DNA of 64,000 nucleotides from Ampelomyces quisqualis (taxonomy: Eukaryota; Ascomycota; Dothideomycetes; Pleosporales; Phaeosphaeriaceae): contig JAGTXZ010000011.1 in the NCBI GenBank assembly GCA_018398575.1, positions 310,001-374,000 of the forward strand, read 5' to 3'. Shown in pieces: positions 21,901-31,908 of this stretch; positions within the stretch are counted from its first letter, which is position 1; the number at the start of each line of letters is the position of its first letter. The notes under the pieces were generated by a model. The model did not search any database and was not told the DNA's origin. It worked only from the letters and a program-made list of their open reading frames with translations. The position numbers were made by a program, and so were the translations under genes.

Positions 21901-24351
21901 CGAAGGCGAACTATTAATGGCAATGCGCGGTTAACCCTAACGCTCCAGGATGATCCTACACTGGGCCGAAAGCTGGCACACGTAAATCTGACCATGATCA
22001 GCCTCACACGCGATGTATTCCCATGGCTCAGTAAAAACGATGTGCTCAACGCATACCTAGCCGGTAGGCCAATAGACACCAGTGCCTTTTTGGGAACACG
22101 GCCAGGTTTTGCCTTTGAGCCCTACCAACTCGACTTTATCGCATGGTCTTTTGCGCAAGAGCATGGCGCCGTAGGCGGAGGAGTTCTCGCAGACCCACCC
22201 GGTTGGGGCAAGACATCTCAGGCTATCAGCCTGGTATGTAGCTAACATTTGCATACCCGCAAAAAAGAGGAGGTTGAGGCCGCCTGGCACAACAAAGATA
22301 CCACTGTGCATTTGGCGCCGGGGGCCGATAGGGATGCCACTTGTGGCCGAAGCCAACCCCTACGATGCTTCTGTGAGCCAAAGGCCCGCCTTGAACTCTA
22401 CTGCAATCCCAAGCCTCAACATCTCACTTGCATCATCACGCCACCTGCGGGTGTAGGTGCGTTCTCTAGCGACGCCACGAAGATGCTGAAGGGCAGTGCC
22501 CTTGTCTCGGGCCCGCATGCCATGAGAATCGCTCTGTACGCAGATGGTTGGGGCAAGACAGGCGCCTGGCAGCGACTTTCGCCGGCCGATATTGCAGCGT
22601 GCGCCGGCCGTGTGTATGAGTTGGAGGACCTCCCGGTTATGGAGGGCGGTACGTGGCAATTTACGTGCTCAGGCGCTGTGCCAGACGACGATAGCCGTAT
22701 TACGGCTGGGGAGCTGGCGAAGCGCGTTACGATCGTTACGACTTGGGACAGTCTTGCGATTGTTATGGCCAATTTTCCGATTTTCCGAGACGCGCGGTAC
22801 ATACTGCCCGACGGCACGGTGAGGGAGACGGTGAAGGAACAGTTGGGTACTGCAGTGATCAGTCGCTTGATCATAGACGAGGGTCATCACCGGATCACGG
22901 CGAAGGCTTTCCTGTCCAGGCTGAAAGAGCTGCGCGACCTGTATAGTACTGCGGAGGGTTTCTGGCCGGCTGTCTGGGGCTTGACTGGCACGCCGGATTA
23001 CAAGGGAATCGTGAGCCAGTTGCGCTTCGTTGCGCAGACACTAGGCCACAAAGGTTGGTTAGAGCACCCCGAGCTGCGTCAGCTCGCGCTCGATGAAAGC
23101 AAATGCGGTGTAGTTGACTACAAGTTCATCAAATCGCTGGAAAGGGACCACCAAGTTGGTTCCCCACGCGGACGGGCCACACAACGAACTGGTGAAGTGG
23201 GAAGAACGGCTGCATGCCACGCAAAACCGTAAATTCGAGGAGGACATAATGGCGTGGAAGGCAGCGAATTGTGCCGGACACCAGCCTAAGAAGCCCGCCC
23301 TGAAGGCCGCAGATCCGAAGGCATACCACACCGCGCGGATCATGGCGACTCCGCCTTATCTGCCCAAGGCGTTGCGGGCGTGGCAGGCTAGAAACTCCAC
23401 GAAACCGCCCGCCATCGGAGACGAGTGCACCTGGGGCGAATCCTTAGGCAGCGACAACTTGTGGCTAGAAGCCAGGATCGACCTAGAGAATCCCGAGGAC
23501 GCCGAACGAATGGATATTGCCGAAGAGGCTTGCGAGGGGGCAGCTAAGGTGGACGAGGTGCTGCGGAACATAGCGGCATGTTTCAAGGCAAAGTCGGTTG
23601 TCCCCCATCCCAACTAACTTGTAGTTGCTCTTCCTGCAGACGCAGCCACGACAGGTTGTAGACGGCGTTTATCCCAGAACCTCCATGTTGATAGACGATC
23701 TGAGCGCAAGTTTTGGTCGTTATCCTTTTCAAGGCTTCACCGGGTGTGAGAAGACGTTTGCTCTGCACGTCGGTCAGGTCGAGGCGTTGGGCAGCGATCT
23801 CTCGCTGTATCTCACTCCAACCCTCGGGCGTGTTCACGTTCATGATGCTGCCTCTAAAAGGGCCCATCCGAACGACGAAGAATCCACCTAACTTATCGTC
23901 GACGTGATCGTGCTCCAGGAAGACTGCGCTGGTATCGGCGGTCGAAGAGTCAGGGCGCGAGACGAGAGCAGCTCTACTGGACAACGCCTTTTCCAAGACC
24001 GAACTGCGAAAAGTTGGTGAAGACTCAACGAATATGGCATACCGGAAAAAGTACGTACTGGTCGATTGCGTGCGCGTCGTGAAAGCGATCATAAGATGCT
24101 GTTTCCTGCAACTGTATAGGCCGGAGCAAATAGTCTACATCCAAAACATCGATGATATAGAGAAACACAGCGACACGTGGAGGTCGTAATGGAACGAAGA
24201 CGAGAGGGTACCCAACGGCAAGTGCTTCATTATACTCGCCGCGTTTGAGGCTGTCTGCCAGTCAGTCAATTTGGTCGAAGGCAGCCTGCTGGTGGGCCTA
24301 GAGCTATGTGCGCGACGCGACACCAAGATATTTGACGTCAACAGCAGCTAA
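21901..24351 (+). pseudogene. Decayed SNF2-type DNA helicase/ATPase
   Basis: Motif I DPPGWGKT lies at 22191-22214, motif II DEGHH at about 22875-22890 and motif III GLTGTP at about 22978-22995. The C-terminal half still shows a helicase-C-like stretch, LAAFEAVCQSVNLVEGSLL, near 24235-24295. The reading frame is broken at least three times: a TAA at about 22243 just after motif I, a one-base frameshift in the AAAGGG run near 23145 (coding resumes in another frame as KLVPHADGPHNELVKWEE), and a TAA near 24188. A start codon is not evident. Between about 23620 and 23935 the plus strand looks poor while the minus strand is open. DEGH is the usual Walker B of the SNF2 family. Related copies are often repeated in fungal genomes, which fits decay by repeat-directed mutation, but this is inference. 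Confidence 0.75.
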
Positions 24352-24415
24352 AATTTAGCGCCCAATCCCTGTATAATCGCAAGAGCTTCTGCAACTCTCC
24401 CCACCAAGCACCAAC

Positions 24416-25340
24416 ATGCAATCGCACTCAGCTCCCGCATCTAAAAAGCTCGTGGAATTCTTTCGTCAGGATAACGGGTCAACTAGGACCCTAACCTCGC
24501 AAGAGGTAACTTAGCTACAAGGTCTACTAGTATAGAGTCAACATGCTAACAGGAACTGTAGTAGATGGAAGCCCTTACTAGCTGGTACCTAAAGGCGAAG
24601 AATACAAGACAAGTACAGCAGCGACGTACACGTGTTTCTCAGATCTATCAAAGAGTTTGACAAAATCCAGCCACAGTATGTCCACAACACTAACGCAAAT
24701 CACGTCAAATAACACAATGCAGGCGACAATTAGACAGGCAGAAAAGTAACACAAACGCCCTACAAAACGCGCAGTCTTAGTCGCTCCTAAGGATAACAGC
24801 TCTTATCTGAAATATTGCTTGATGCTGAAGGTGCAGCCGTGTTTCTAGGGGCACTAGATATGCCATCAAGCATAGTTGTTGTCAGTTGATGTAGGGCCCG
24901 AACCCTCCGCCGCAGAGTCGGACGACGAATCCAATCACATTAGAGTTCAAAAGGTACCATTTTCATAAAGTATATTGAATCCGCATTAACAAACATCAGA
25001 TCAAATACAGACCTGCCAGAAAGCCTAATATAACCGCCCCAACCCCACGCAAACGCAGAACTGGAATAGCACAGCCTGGTCAGCCATGCAAGGTCATATC
25101 CGCAGATGCGTGTTCTCTAACACCAGACTTTCCAACAACAATATACGACGTCATGTTCAAGGCTGAAACCATGCTAAAAAAGCATGCGCTGATTCCTCCA
25201 ACAGCCACATTGCAAAACCTGCGCGATCTTTTTGGCCGATTGTTTGATAACAGTGCGAGAACCGGTCAACTCTATAGTCGAACAGGCTGCAAAGCGCCAT
25301 TTCCGCATCGGCTAAAAAAACCCGAGGTTGTGGTGAACTA
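24416..25340 (+). pseudogene. Decayed multi-exon gene of unknown function
   Basis: An ATG at 24416 opens 30 codons (MQSHSAPASKKLVEFFRQDN...) ending at a GTAACT donor at 24506. Coding-like sequence reappears as DKYSSDVHVFLRSIKEFDK around 24604-24670 after a one-base frame change, then after a GTATGT...CTAAC...GCAG segment. From 24900 to 25340 there is a continuous stretch with one apparent intron (GTACCA...CATCAG, about 24952-24999), containing FKAETMLKKHALIPPTATL and LQNLRDLFGRLFDN. Pieces are in frame only if several introns or indels are assumed. I recognise no family. It lies directly behind the SNF2 relic on the same strand and may belong to the same element. Confidence 0.4.
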
Positions 25341-25355
25341 ACTGGCTGGCTCACA

Positions 25356-25828
25356 AGGACTCTGTGGTGGAGGGCACTATTGCGTCGCGCAACCTGTCCA
25401 AGGAGGCCTTTGCCGCTAGAGTAAAAAAGCATGTCGACAGCTGATGTCTACGGGGAAGTGTAGGGGCGGCTGATGTAGTAGCTGTTCTAATCGAGTAGCT
25501 CGCAGCATGCAGTACGTAAGACAGGTACCATAGATATACAAAACAAGCTAGTTTACTACAGCGCCTTTGAGTGAAAAAGATTCCTTGCGTAGAAGTGTAG
25601 GAAGACGCAGGCAAAAAAACAACGAAAAAAGGAATCTTTGATCAAGTAAACAACGTTTATAGGAATAGTTAATAGACACAAGAAGGCAACGCATAACTAC
25701 CCTATTGTTCTATAACTTTAACCTTGGCGATTAGTACAAGATTCTTTATAACCTTTTTATGTAGTTCACCAGGACTCTGTGGTGGAGGGCACTATCGCGT
25801 CGCGCAACCTGTCCAAGGAGGCCTTTGC
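25356..25828. repeat. Two direct copies of a 58-bp coding-like segment
   Basis: 25356..25413 and 25771..25828 are the same except for one T/C difference. Both are preceded by a TCAC(A/C)AG acceptor-like string and encode SVVEGTIASRNLSKEAF. Weaker similarity continues for about 100 bp, where copy 1 has TA or AA where copy 2 has CA or GG (for example GTGTAGGGG against GTGCAGGGG). That pattern fits repeat-induced point mutation of copy 1. Confidence 0.7.
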
Positions 25829-26265
25829 TGTTGGAGTCAAGGGGCGCGAGGTCAACGGCAACGCTAGTGCAAGGCAGTGGATTGTGATACAAGATGAAGT
25901 GCAGGGGCGGTCTGAGGCGGTAGTTGATCAAGGCATATGGCTCTCAGGATACGCTGTATAGGTTAGGCACCGTAGTTACAATAGTATGACTAAAGAATCA
26001 AGTTGGTTGTATTTAAAGCGTACAAGTGCTCAACTGTGTTTACATAGCAGAAGAAACTACTATACTATAGCTAAAAGAAGACATCATGTACTAAGCCACT
26101 TTTGGTCCCATGTGAGCATCTGCAACTTGATACATTCAATTTGCCTCGAATGCAACATGACTTTTGTCTCCTTCCAGAGCCGTGTTCCAAACGCCGTGGT
26201 ATGCCAATCGCACCTGCGATAACCAGAACGCCAGCCATGCCTATCGCAAAACCATGCATGCGTTA

Positions 26266-27260
26266 TCAAGCGTCATTGTCGGCGTCGAATTCTTTTGGTT
26301 CTCTCGGCTCCTGCGACTCATGAAACTGTATCGCATCATCGATGTAGCTTAGGACGGCTCCGAGGCTGTGCTCGTCCTGTACGTCGAGCTTCAGGAAAGA
26401 GACCATGCTGAAGCCGTCGATGAGCTCGGCCACGGCCTTGTTCAATTTGTGGAAGGAGGCGCCGTTCATCAAGCTGTGCGGGGATGCTGGGTCGACGTAT
26501 TGCTTCTGCTCGGCTTCGGTGGCCACCTTTCGCGCAGGGTCGTCGTCAATGAGATGGGCATCCACGTCGATGAAGCGCCTGAGATCGCGCTTCGCTACCT
26601 GGCCTTTGACCAGGTCCATCTTGCTCAGGATGTTGATGTGGGGCATCTCGAGCATCATCATGGCGCTCATGGCGGACAGGGTGCCGGAGAAGAACTTGGG
26701 GCGGTCGATGACGAAGGTGGCCTCGAGGAGGTAGGCGGCGCACATGCGCATGTTGAGCGAGCCGTGCATGAGGGTCTTGACGAGGCCGGGCAGGATAGGC
26801 ACGTGGGTGTACAGCTCGATCTGGCCGGGCATGTCGAAGACGATGAGGTAGTCCTCGGTGACGTGCTCGAGGGGGTCGGTCAGGAAGTCGAGGTTCTCCA
26901 TGAGAAACTCGAAGCAGTAGATGAGGCCGCCGTTGGGGCCGAGGCCCATCTCGTCCATGACATCCTGCAGGCTGATGAGGTCCTTGATGTCGAGGTCGGG
27001 CTCGAAGGCGAAGTCTTCGGCGGCGGGGTCGAGGTTGACGTAGAAGCAGGGGCGCTTTGAGTTCTGGAGGTGCTGGATGAGGGCGGTGCAGAAGGTGCTT
27101 TTCCCGGCTGCGGTGCGGTTACGAGGTCAGCCACAGACGCGACGGGGCCTTTCGGAGCCGCATACCTCCTGCTGGGCCCTTGGCGGTGTCAGCATGTGGC
27201 ACAGGGGCATCGGCGCGGGGGAGGGAGGCGCACCATGACCAGCGCGCCGAATTTACTCAT
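26266..27260 (-). CDS. GPN3: GPN-loop GTPase 3 (RNA polymerase assembly factor)
   Basis: Three exons on the minus strand: 27260..27234 (27 nt), 27178..27166 (13 nt) and 27107..26266, giving 293 residues. Introns are 55 and 58 nt with GTGCGC/GTATGC donors, CTGAC branch sites and AAG/CAG acceptors. Exon 1 gives MSKFGALVM, the 13-nt microexon gives GPAG and a shared Ala codon, and exon 3 continues GKSTFCTALIQHL, rebuilding the G1 loop GPAGAGKST. Other family marks are FYVNLDPAAED, the Gly-Pro-Asn loop at about residues 70-72 (LGPNGGL), G3 DMPGQIEL and G4-like SKMD. GPN GTPases act in the cytoplasm in assembly and nuclear import of RNA polymerases. The C-terminus is short and acidic. Without the microexon the P-loop is destroyed, so the model is well constrained. 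Confidence 0.93.
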
Positions 27261-27404
27261 GGTTGCGGTTGAGGCAGCGGCCGGGGCACCTGTGGGGGAC
27301 AAATTGGCTGCAGCAGCCGTTCTGCCGGCGGGGAGGGCGGTGAGGGTGTTGTGGGCGGGGAGGTGGTTGCGGGCGGTGAAGGTGAGATATCACTTAGCTG
27401 CGGG

Positions 27405-28038
27405 GGGGGACGACTAAACCGTCAACGCGCCAAGATGTAATATTGAATGTTACCAGTAGAACCTACTGTCTTGGCCCTATTATATATTGTTAGCGTAGCC
27501 TACTAAAAATTGCAACGCGTACTTAACGCGCAGATTAAACACAATACACCTGTTATTACATCTATTATATCTGAGATTTACAGCTAGTTTAACGTCCTAG
27601 TTGTAAAGACTTTATATACGTTCTGTATAGAGTTATACTTAACGCAGCACGTAGTGTTATATATTGCTCTATCTTATATATTGCTTACATATTACTAATA
27701 CACGTTATATTACTCCTCTAGTAGTATAAGGACTACAGTAGTTTACAACGCAAAGAGATTTTTCTAAAACTAGGCTAGTTTTAGTAGGTTCTAAAGCCCT
27801 AAGTAGAAGCTAGCTATACCTACAGCGCTTATAACAGGTTGCTATAAAAGTTAATAACAAAAAAAGGTATTACAATAATATTAGGGTGTAGGCGTGTAGA
27901 AGTAATAGATAGGCTCAATTTGCTAGCGCGTCGCAATTTTAGTAGGCTATGCTAACAAAATATAACAGGCTTCTGAACGTGTAACTTTTAATATTACCAC
28001 ATGTTACATCTTGGCGCGTTGACGGTTTAGTCGTCCCC
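27405..28038. mobile_element. 634-bp non-autonomous terminal-inverted-repeat element (MITE-like)
   Basis: The ends are inverted copies: GGGGACGACTAAACCGTC and the following bases match the reverse complement of the right end over 35 bp without a mismatch. A looser subterminal match continues (GTTAGC(G/A)TAGCCTACTAAAA). The same 8 bases, GCTGCGGG, flank both ends (27397..27404 and 28039..28046), as expected of a target-site duplication; 8 bp is the size made by hAT-type transposases. The left end has one G more than the right in a homopolymer. The interior is very AT-rich, has no open frame and so encodes no transposase. It sits between the GPN3 start and the SAM synthetase start. Confidence 0.85.
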
Positions 28039-28222
28039 GCTGCGGGCGGGTGGTGCGCGTTTTTCCCGCCGACTCGCACGCAATAAGAAGCATCTGCCCT
28101 CCCCTCCCATCCCACGCCATAAGCCTCTGCCCTCCCCCCGCCCATCACTTCACCATCACTCGGTCGCAAGTCCTACACTAGTATCCCGCACTCCTGGATA
28201 CTACCACCACGCCCCTCCCACC

Positions 28223-29538
28223 ATGAACGGCACCAGCACCAACGGTCATGGCCTCGACGCCAGCAAGGTACACACCATTCACCCTCCCCAGTGCCCCCGG
28301 CACTGCCCGCCAGCAGCCTCTCTGACCCTTCTCCAGAACACCTTCAGCTTCACCTCGGAGTCGGTCGGCGAGGGCCACCCCGACAAGATCTGGTAAGTGC
28401 TCGCCCGCCCCCGCCCCGAGAGTCCTCCGCTGACTGCATCCCCCCCCGCAGCGACCAGGTCTCGGACGCCATCCTCGACGCCTGTCTGCGCGAGGACCCG
28501 CTCTCCAAGGTCGCCTGCGAGACGGCCGCCAAGACGGGCATGATCATGGTCTTCGGCGAGATCACCACCAAGGCCCACCTCGACTACCAGAAGATCATCC
28601 GCAACGCCATCAAGGATATCGGCTACGACTCATCCGACAAGGGCTTCGACTACAAGACGTGCAACGTCCTCGTCGCCATCGAGCAACAGTCGCCCGACAT
28701 CGCCCAGGGCCTGCACTACGAGGAGGCCCTCGAGAAGCTCGGGGCCGGTGACCAGGGCATCATGTTCGGCTACGCCACGGACGAGACCCCCGAGCTCCTG
28801 CCTCTCACCCTGCTGCTGTCCCACAAGCTCAACAAGGCCATGAAGGATGCCCGCAACGACGGCTCCCTCCCGTGGCTGCGGCCCGACACCAAGACGCAGG
28901 TCACGGTCGACTACGAACACGATGGCGGTGCCGTCGTCCCCAAGCGTGTCAACACGGTCGTCGTCTCGGCCCAGCACAGCGAGGCCATCACCACCGAGGA
29001 GCTCCGCAAGGAGATCAAGGAGAAGATCATCAAGAAGGTCATCCCCGCCGACCTCCTCGACGACCAGACCGTCTACCACATCCAGCCCTCTGGTCTCTTC
29101 ATCATCGGTGGGCCCCAGGGTGACGCCGGTCTCACTGGCCGCAAGATCATTGTCGACACGTACGGTGGCTGGGGAGCCCACGGTGGCGGTGCTTTTTCTG
29201 GAAAGGACTACTCCAAGGTCGACCGATCGGCCGCGTACCTTGCCCGCTGGATCGCCAAGTCTTTGGTCAACGCAAAGCTTGCCCGCCGCGCACTCGTCCA
29301 GCTTTCCTACGCCATTGGCGTGGCTGAGCCCCTCTCGCTCTTCGTCGAGACGTACGGCACCTCTGACAAGTCCTCGGAAGAGCTGGTCAAGATCATCCTC
29401 GACAACTTTGACCTCCGTCCTGGTGTCATTGTCAAGGAGCTGAACCTCACCAACCCCATCTACAACCAGACCGCCAAGAACGGTCACTTCACTGACCAGA
29501 GCTTCACCTGGGAGAAGCCCAAGCAGCTGAAGCTATAA
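28223..29538 (+). CDS. S-adenosylmethionine synthetase
   Basis: Three exons, 28223..28267, 28337..28392 and 28452..29538; introns of 69 and 59 nt; 395 residues. It makes S-adenosylmethionine from methionine and ATP in the cytosol and is orthologous to yeast SAM1/SAM2 and Neurospora eth-1. The sequence shows ESVGEGHPDKICDQ near the N-terminus (the second intron splits the Cys codon), the methionine-site hexapeptide region GAGDQGIMF at about residues 131-139, and the P-loop-like GGGAFSGKD at about 278-286. Length is normal for the eukaryotic enzyme. Codon use is strongly biased to C-ending codons, as in highly expressed fungal genes. Its promoter is shared with GPN3 and carries the inserted element ending about 185 bp upstream. 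Confidence 0.97.
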
Positions 29539-30360
29539 TTGTAACAACATTTGCATGAGTGGACATGAATCAACTTCATCCCACAAGATCAGGATCTACG
29601 ACACGGAGGCGATATGAAATGCATATCTTGGAGGCGGGCTACCAGTAGCTTTTCAACAAGTTTTCGGCGTCTTGGGCACATATACCCTTTTGATACCAGC
29701 CCTCTTTCCAAAAGTTTTTTGTTCGCATTTCACACAATATAGGTGTGCGCGCCCAGGGTGGGTTTCTAGCACAGGTATTAGAGAGAGACCAGAGCTTCAA
29801 CAATGGGGCCTGAGTGCGTTGTCAACGCGCACAACGAGGCTTGCACGTAGTACATGGCGTGCAGGGGAGGAATCGATACTAGAGAGAGATCTGAATCACA
29901 TTTGCGTCTGCCGAGTCCGTCTGGACTCGAGTAGCATGGTTCATGCGGAAATCTTGTTTCATTGCATGTTTCATCCACTGTTGATCCGATGAATGCCGAC
30001 CTTGCGACCCATGATCCAGGCTGTGACTGCAACAGCTACAACACATAGTCCACGACCGAGAAGATAGACACACGGAACGCTGCAATGAAATGTACCATTT
30101 CCACTTGTAAACCTCAACACCAACCTTAGCCAGGGGGTGTATCTATCATACTATATCCGCGTCGACCAAACGCCACAAAAAGAAAAAGAACATTCATACC
30201 CCCCCGTCCTCAAGGACATACCGCATCCTAGATCAATCCTGCTCCGAGGAGAAATGCTCCTCCTGCGCTAGTGCCATGCATACAGGCATGTCCTTGTCCA
30301 TGTCGTTGTCGTGCATCACGTTCAACTCATCCCCACGTAGGTGGTACACCACGCTCCGTT
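29539..30360. other. Intergenic
   Basis: 3' flank of the SAM synthetase gene. If the downstream basic-protein gene uses its alternative 3' exon frame, coding would extend to 30233. Otherwise I see nothing here. Confidence 0.4.
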
Positions 30361-31009
30361 CTACACAACAGCCACGGCCCCTCCTCGTCCGCGCAGTCGT
30401 GTCTTGTTCGTCGTCAATTGGGTTGTTCCGCGCGCTGTGTGCGTTGCAGATGTCTGCGATTGCACACGCGTGTTTGGTTAGCGTGGGACTGTGGTGTTTT
30501 TTCTTTTCTTCTTCTTCTTCTTCTTCTTCTTCTTTTTTTTTCTTTCTGGATCGTTGGGTTGGGGTGGGGAGAGCGCGGGGATGGGATGGTATAATTGGTA
30601 CGTACTTTTTTTCCTGGCTTGGGTTGCCCATGCGCGATGACGTTGTTGGTCTTGCTGATGAGTGTGGCGATGGGTTTGTGTGTGTTGGTGCGTGGTTTCT
30701 TGAGGGTAGAGGGCTTGGTGACGCGGTTTGTGGGAGGAGTGGCTTTGGGAGCAGTGGTGCTGCGGGGCTTGGAGGTATTTGCTTTTGTTGTCTTTTTTGT
30801 CGGGGCGAGGCTAGCTTCGACCGCTTGCACGATTCTCGGCTTGGAATTGCCTGCGGAATTGAACACGTAAGCGGCTGGCTTCAGGGTAGTATACATAGCA
30901 CGAGCTGGGGGGGGGAGGTATAGCTAGAAGACGACGCGCGCACTCCTTCTCCATCTCCCCCACCAAGGCCGCAAAACATACCAGTTCTCGCGCGCGTAGT
31001 AGCCGCCAT
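30361..31009 (-). CDS. Small, very basic protein of unknown function
   Basis: Proposed from splice logic: exons 31009..30982 (MAATTRART), 30904..30606 and 30453..30361; introns of 77 nt (GTATGT...CCCAG) and 152 nt (GTACGT, GCTAAC branch, GCAG); 139 residues. The first splice enters the long Lys/Thr/Pro-rich frame (MYTTLKPAAYVFNSAG then KKTTKANTSKPRSTTAPKA) in phase, which is unlikely by chance. The composition is like histone H1 tails or other nucleic-acid-binding disordered proteins, but no fold is recognised. The 3' end is uncertain: with a donor four bases later the last exon reads in another frame to a stop at 30233, giving an acidic tail (NPIDDEQD...). The second intron carries a (CTT)9 microsatellite. 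Confidence 0.45.
30508..30534. repeat. (CTT)9 microsatellite
   Basis: Nine CTT units on the plus strand followed by a T-run. It lies within the proposed second intron of the basic-protein gene (minus strand), so on the transcript it is a GAA run. Confidence 0.85.
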
Positions 31010-31908
31010 TTCGTCTCTGTGGAACTATCCTGTATCTCCCTCTTCTTCTCTCCTATCCTGCGAAAAGAGCATCCGTTAGCCCCAAACCCACACACCACGC
31101 TTTCCATCACCAATGTCTTCTTTCTCCAACACCGCGTCAACACACGCGCGCGCGCGCTCGCACAATACCCAGCACACGAAAACAAAGAACCAAACAAACG
31201 CGCGCAAAAGTCCCGCGGCGCTAAAGACTTACTCGAGCGTAGGTAGTAGTACGCAGACAAGCCGTGACCGAAACACAGCAACAACAACAAGAATAAACGC
31301 CGACCAAAAAGAATATGGAAAAAAAATTGGGTCGCGATGGTGGTGGTGGTGCGCTGTTGGGCAGAGCAGTGCAGGCGGGGGGGGGGGGACTTGACATATG
31401 TTACTGGTAGGAGTGTTGCGATGCGGTTCGAATACCCTGTGCTGCGAAGAGGGATGGCATGACAACGATAGCAACAACAACGGAATCCGGATTTATGGTC
31501 CCCCGTGCTGCGTCGGGAGGTTAGGTCGCGTGCTTGTTGTGTTGCCCTGGGGGACGTTTGTGGGCTTATTTTGGGCCGTGACTCGATGTGCGCGGTGATG
31601 CATGTGGTGAAGCTTGACAGCCTGTCTTTGCTGCATCACAACAAGCCCATGCGACATCATGTACGTGCCGCAATCCTCATCACTTCAGCACAAGCACACT
31701 CCCACCAAGTAATATTGTGATGAACTGGGGATTGATCTATGAATGTCGCGACATTCGGAATAATAGCCGCCCAAGTGTTCGACACCCTAAGCGCCGTCCC
31801 AGGACCGTCACTCAACCCAGTGACTGTTGTCCCCCGCATCTGACCTGGTGTAAATGGCACTTTCTAGATCACCCGAAACGCCTGTATGTTTAGCCAAGTC
31901 CATGGACC
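31010..31908. other. Intergenic with simple repeats
   Basis: Promoter side of the basic-protein gene and 3' flank of NAD-GDH. It has CG/CA repeats near 31145, an AAC-rich stretch near 31275, GGT repeats near 31345 and a G-run at 31378-31389. No gene is recognised. Confidence 0.45.

Noticed and set aside
26368..27060. 230-codon plus-strand frame over GPN3
   Set aside because: An exact antisense shadow of the GPN3 exon 3; the minus strand carries all GTPase motifs.
27070..27417. 115-codon plus-strand frame at the 5' end of GPN3
   Set aside because: It overlaps the GPN3 first exons and introns in antisense and has no motif.
28630..29487. 285-codon open frame antisense to SAM synthetase
   Set aside because: Strong C-ending codon bias of the real gene keeps the opposite frame open. 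The product is a Val/Leu/Asp/Gly string without family features.
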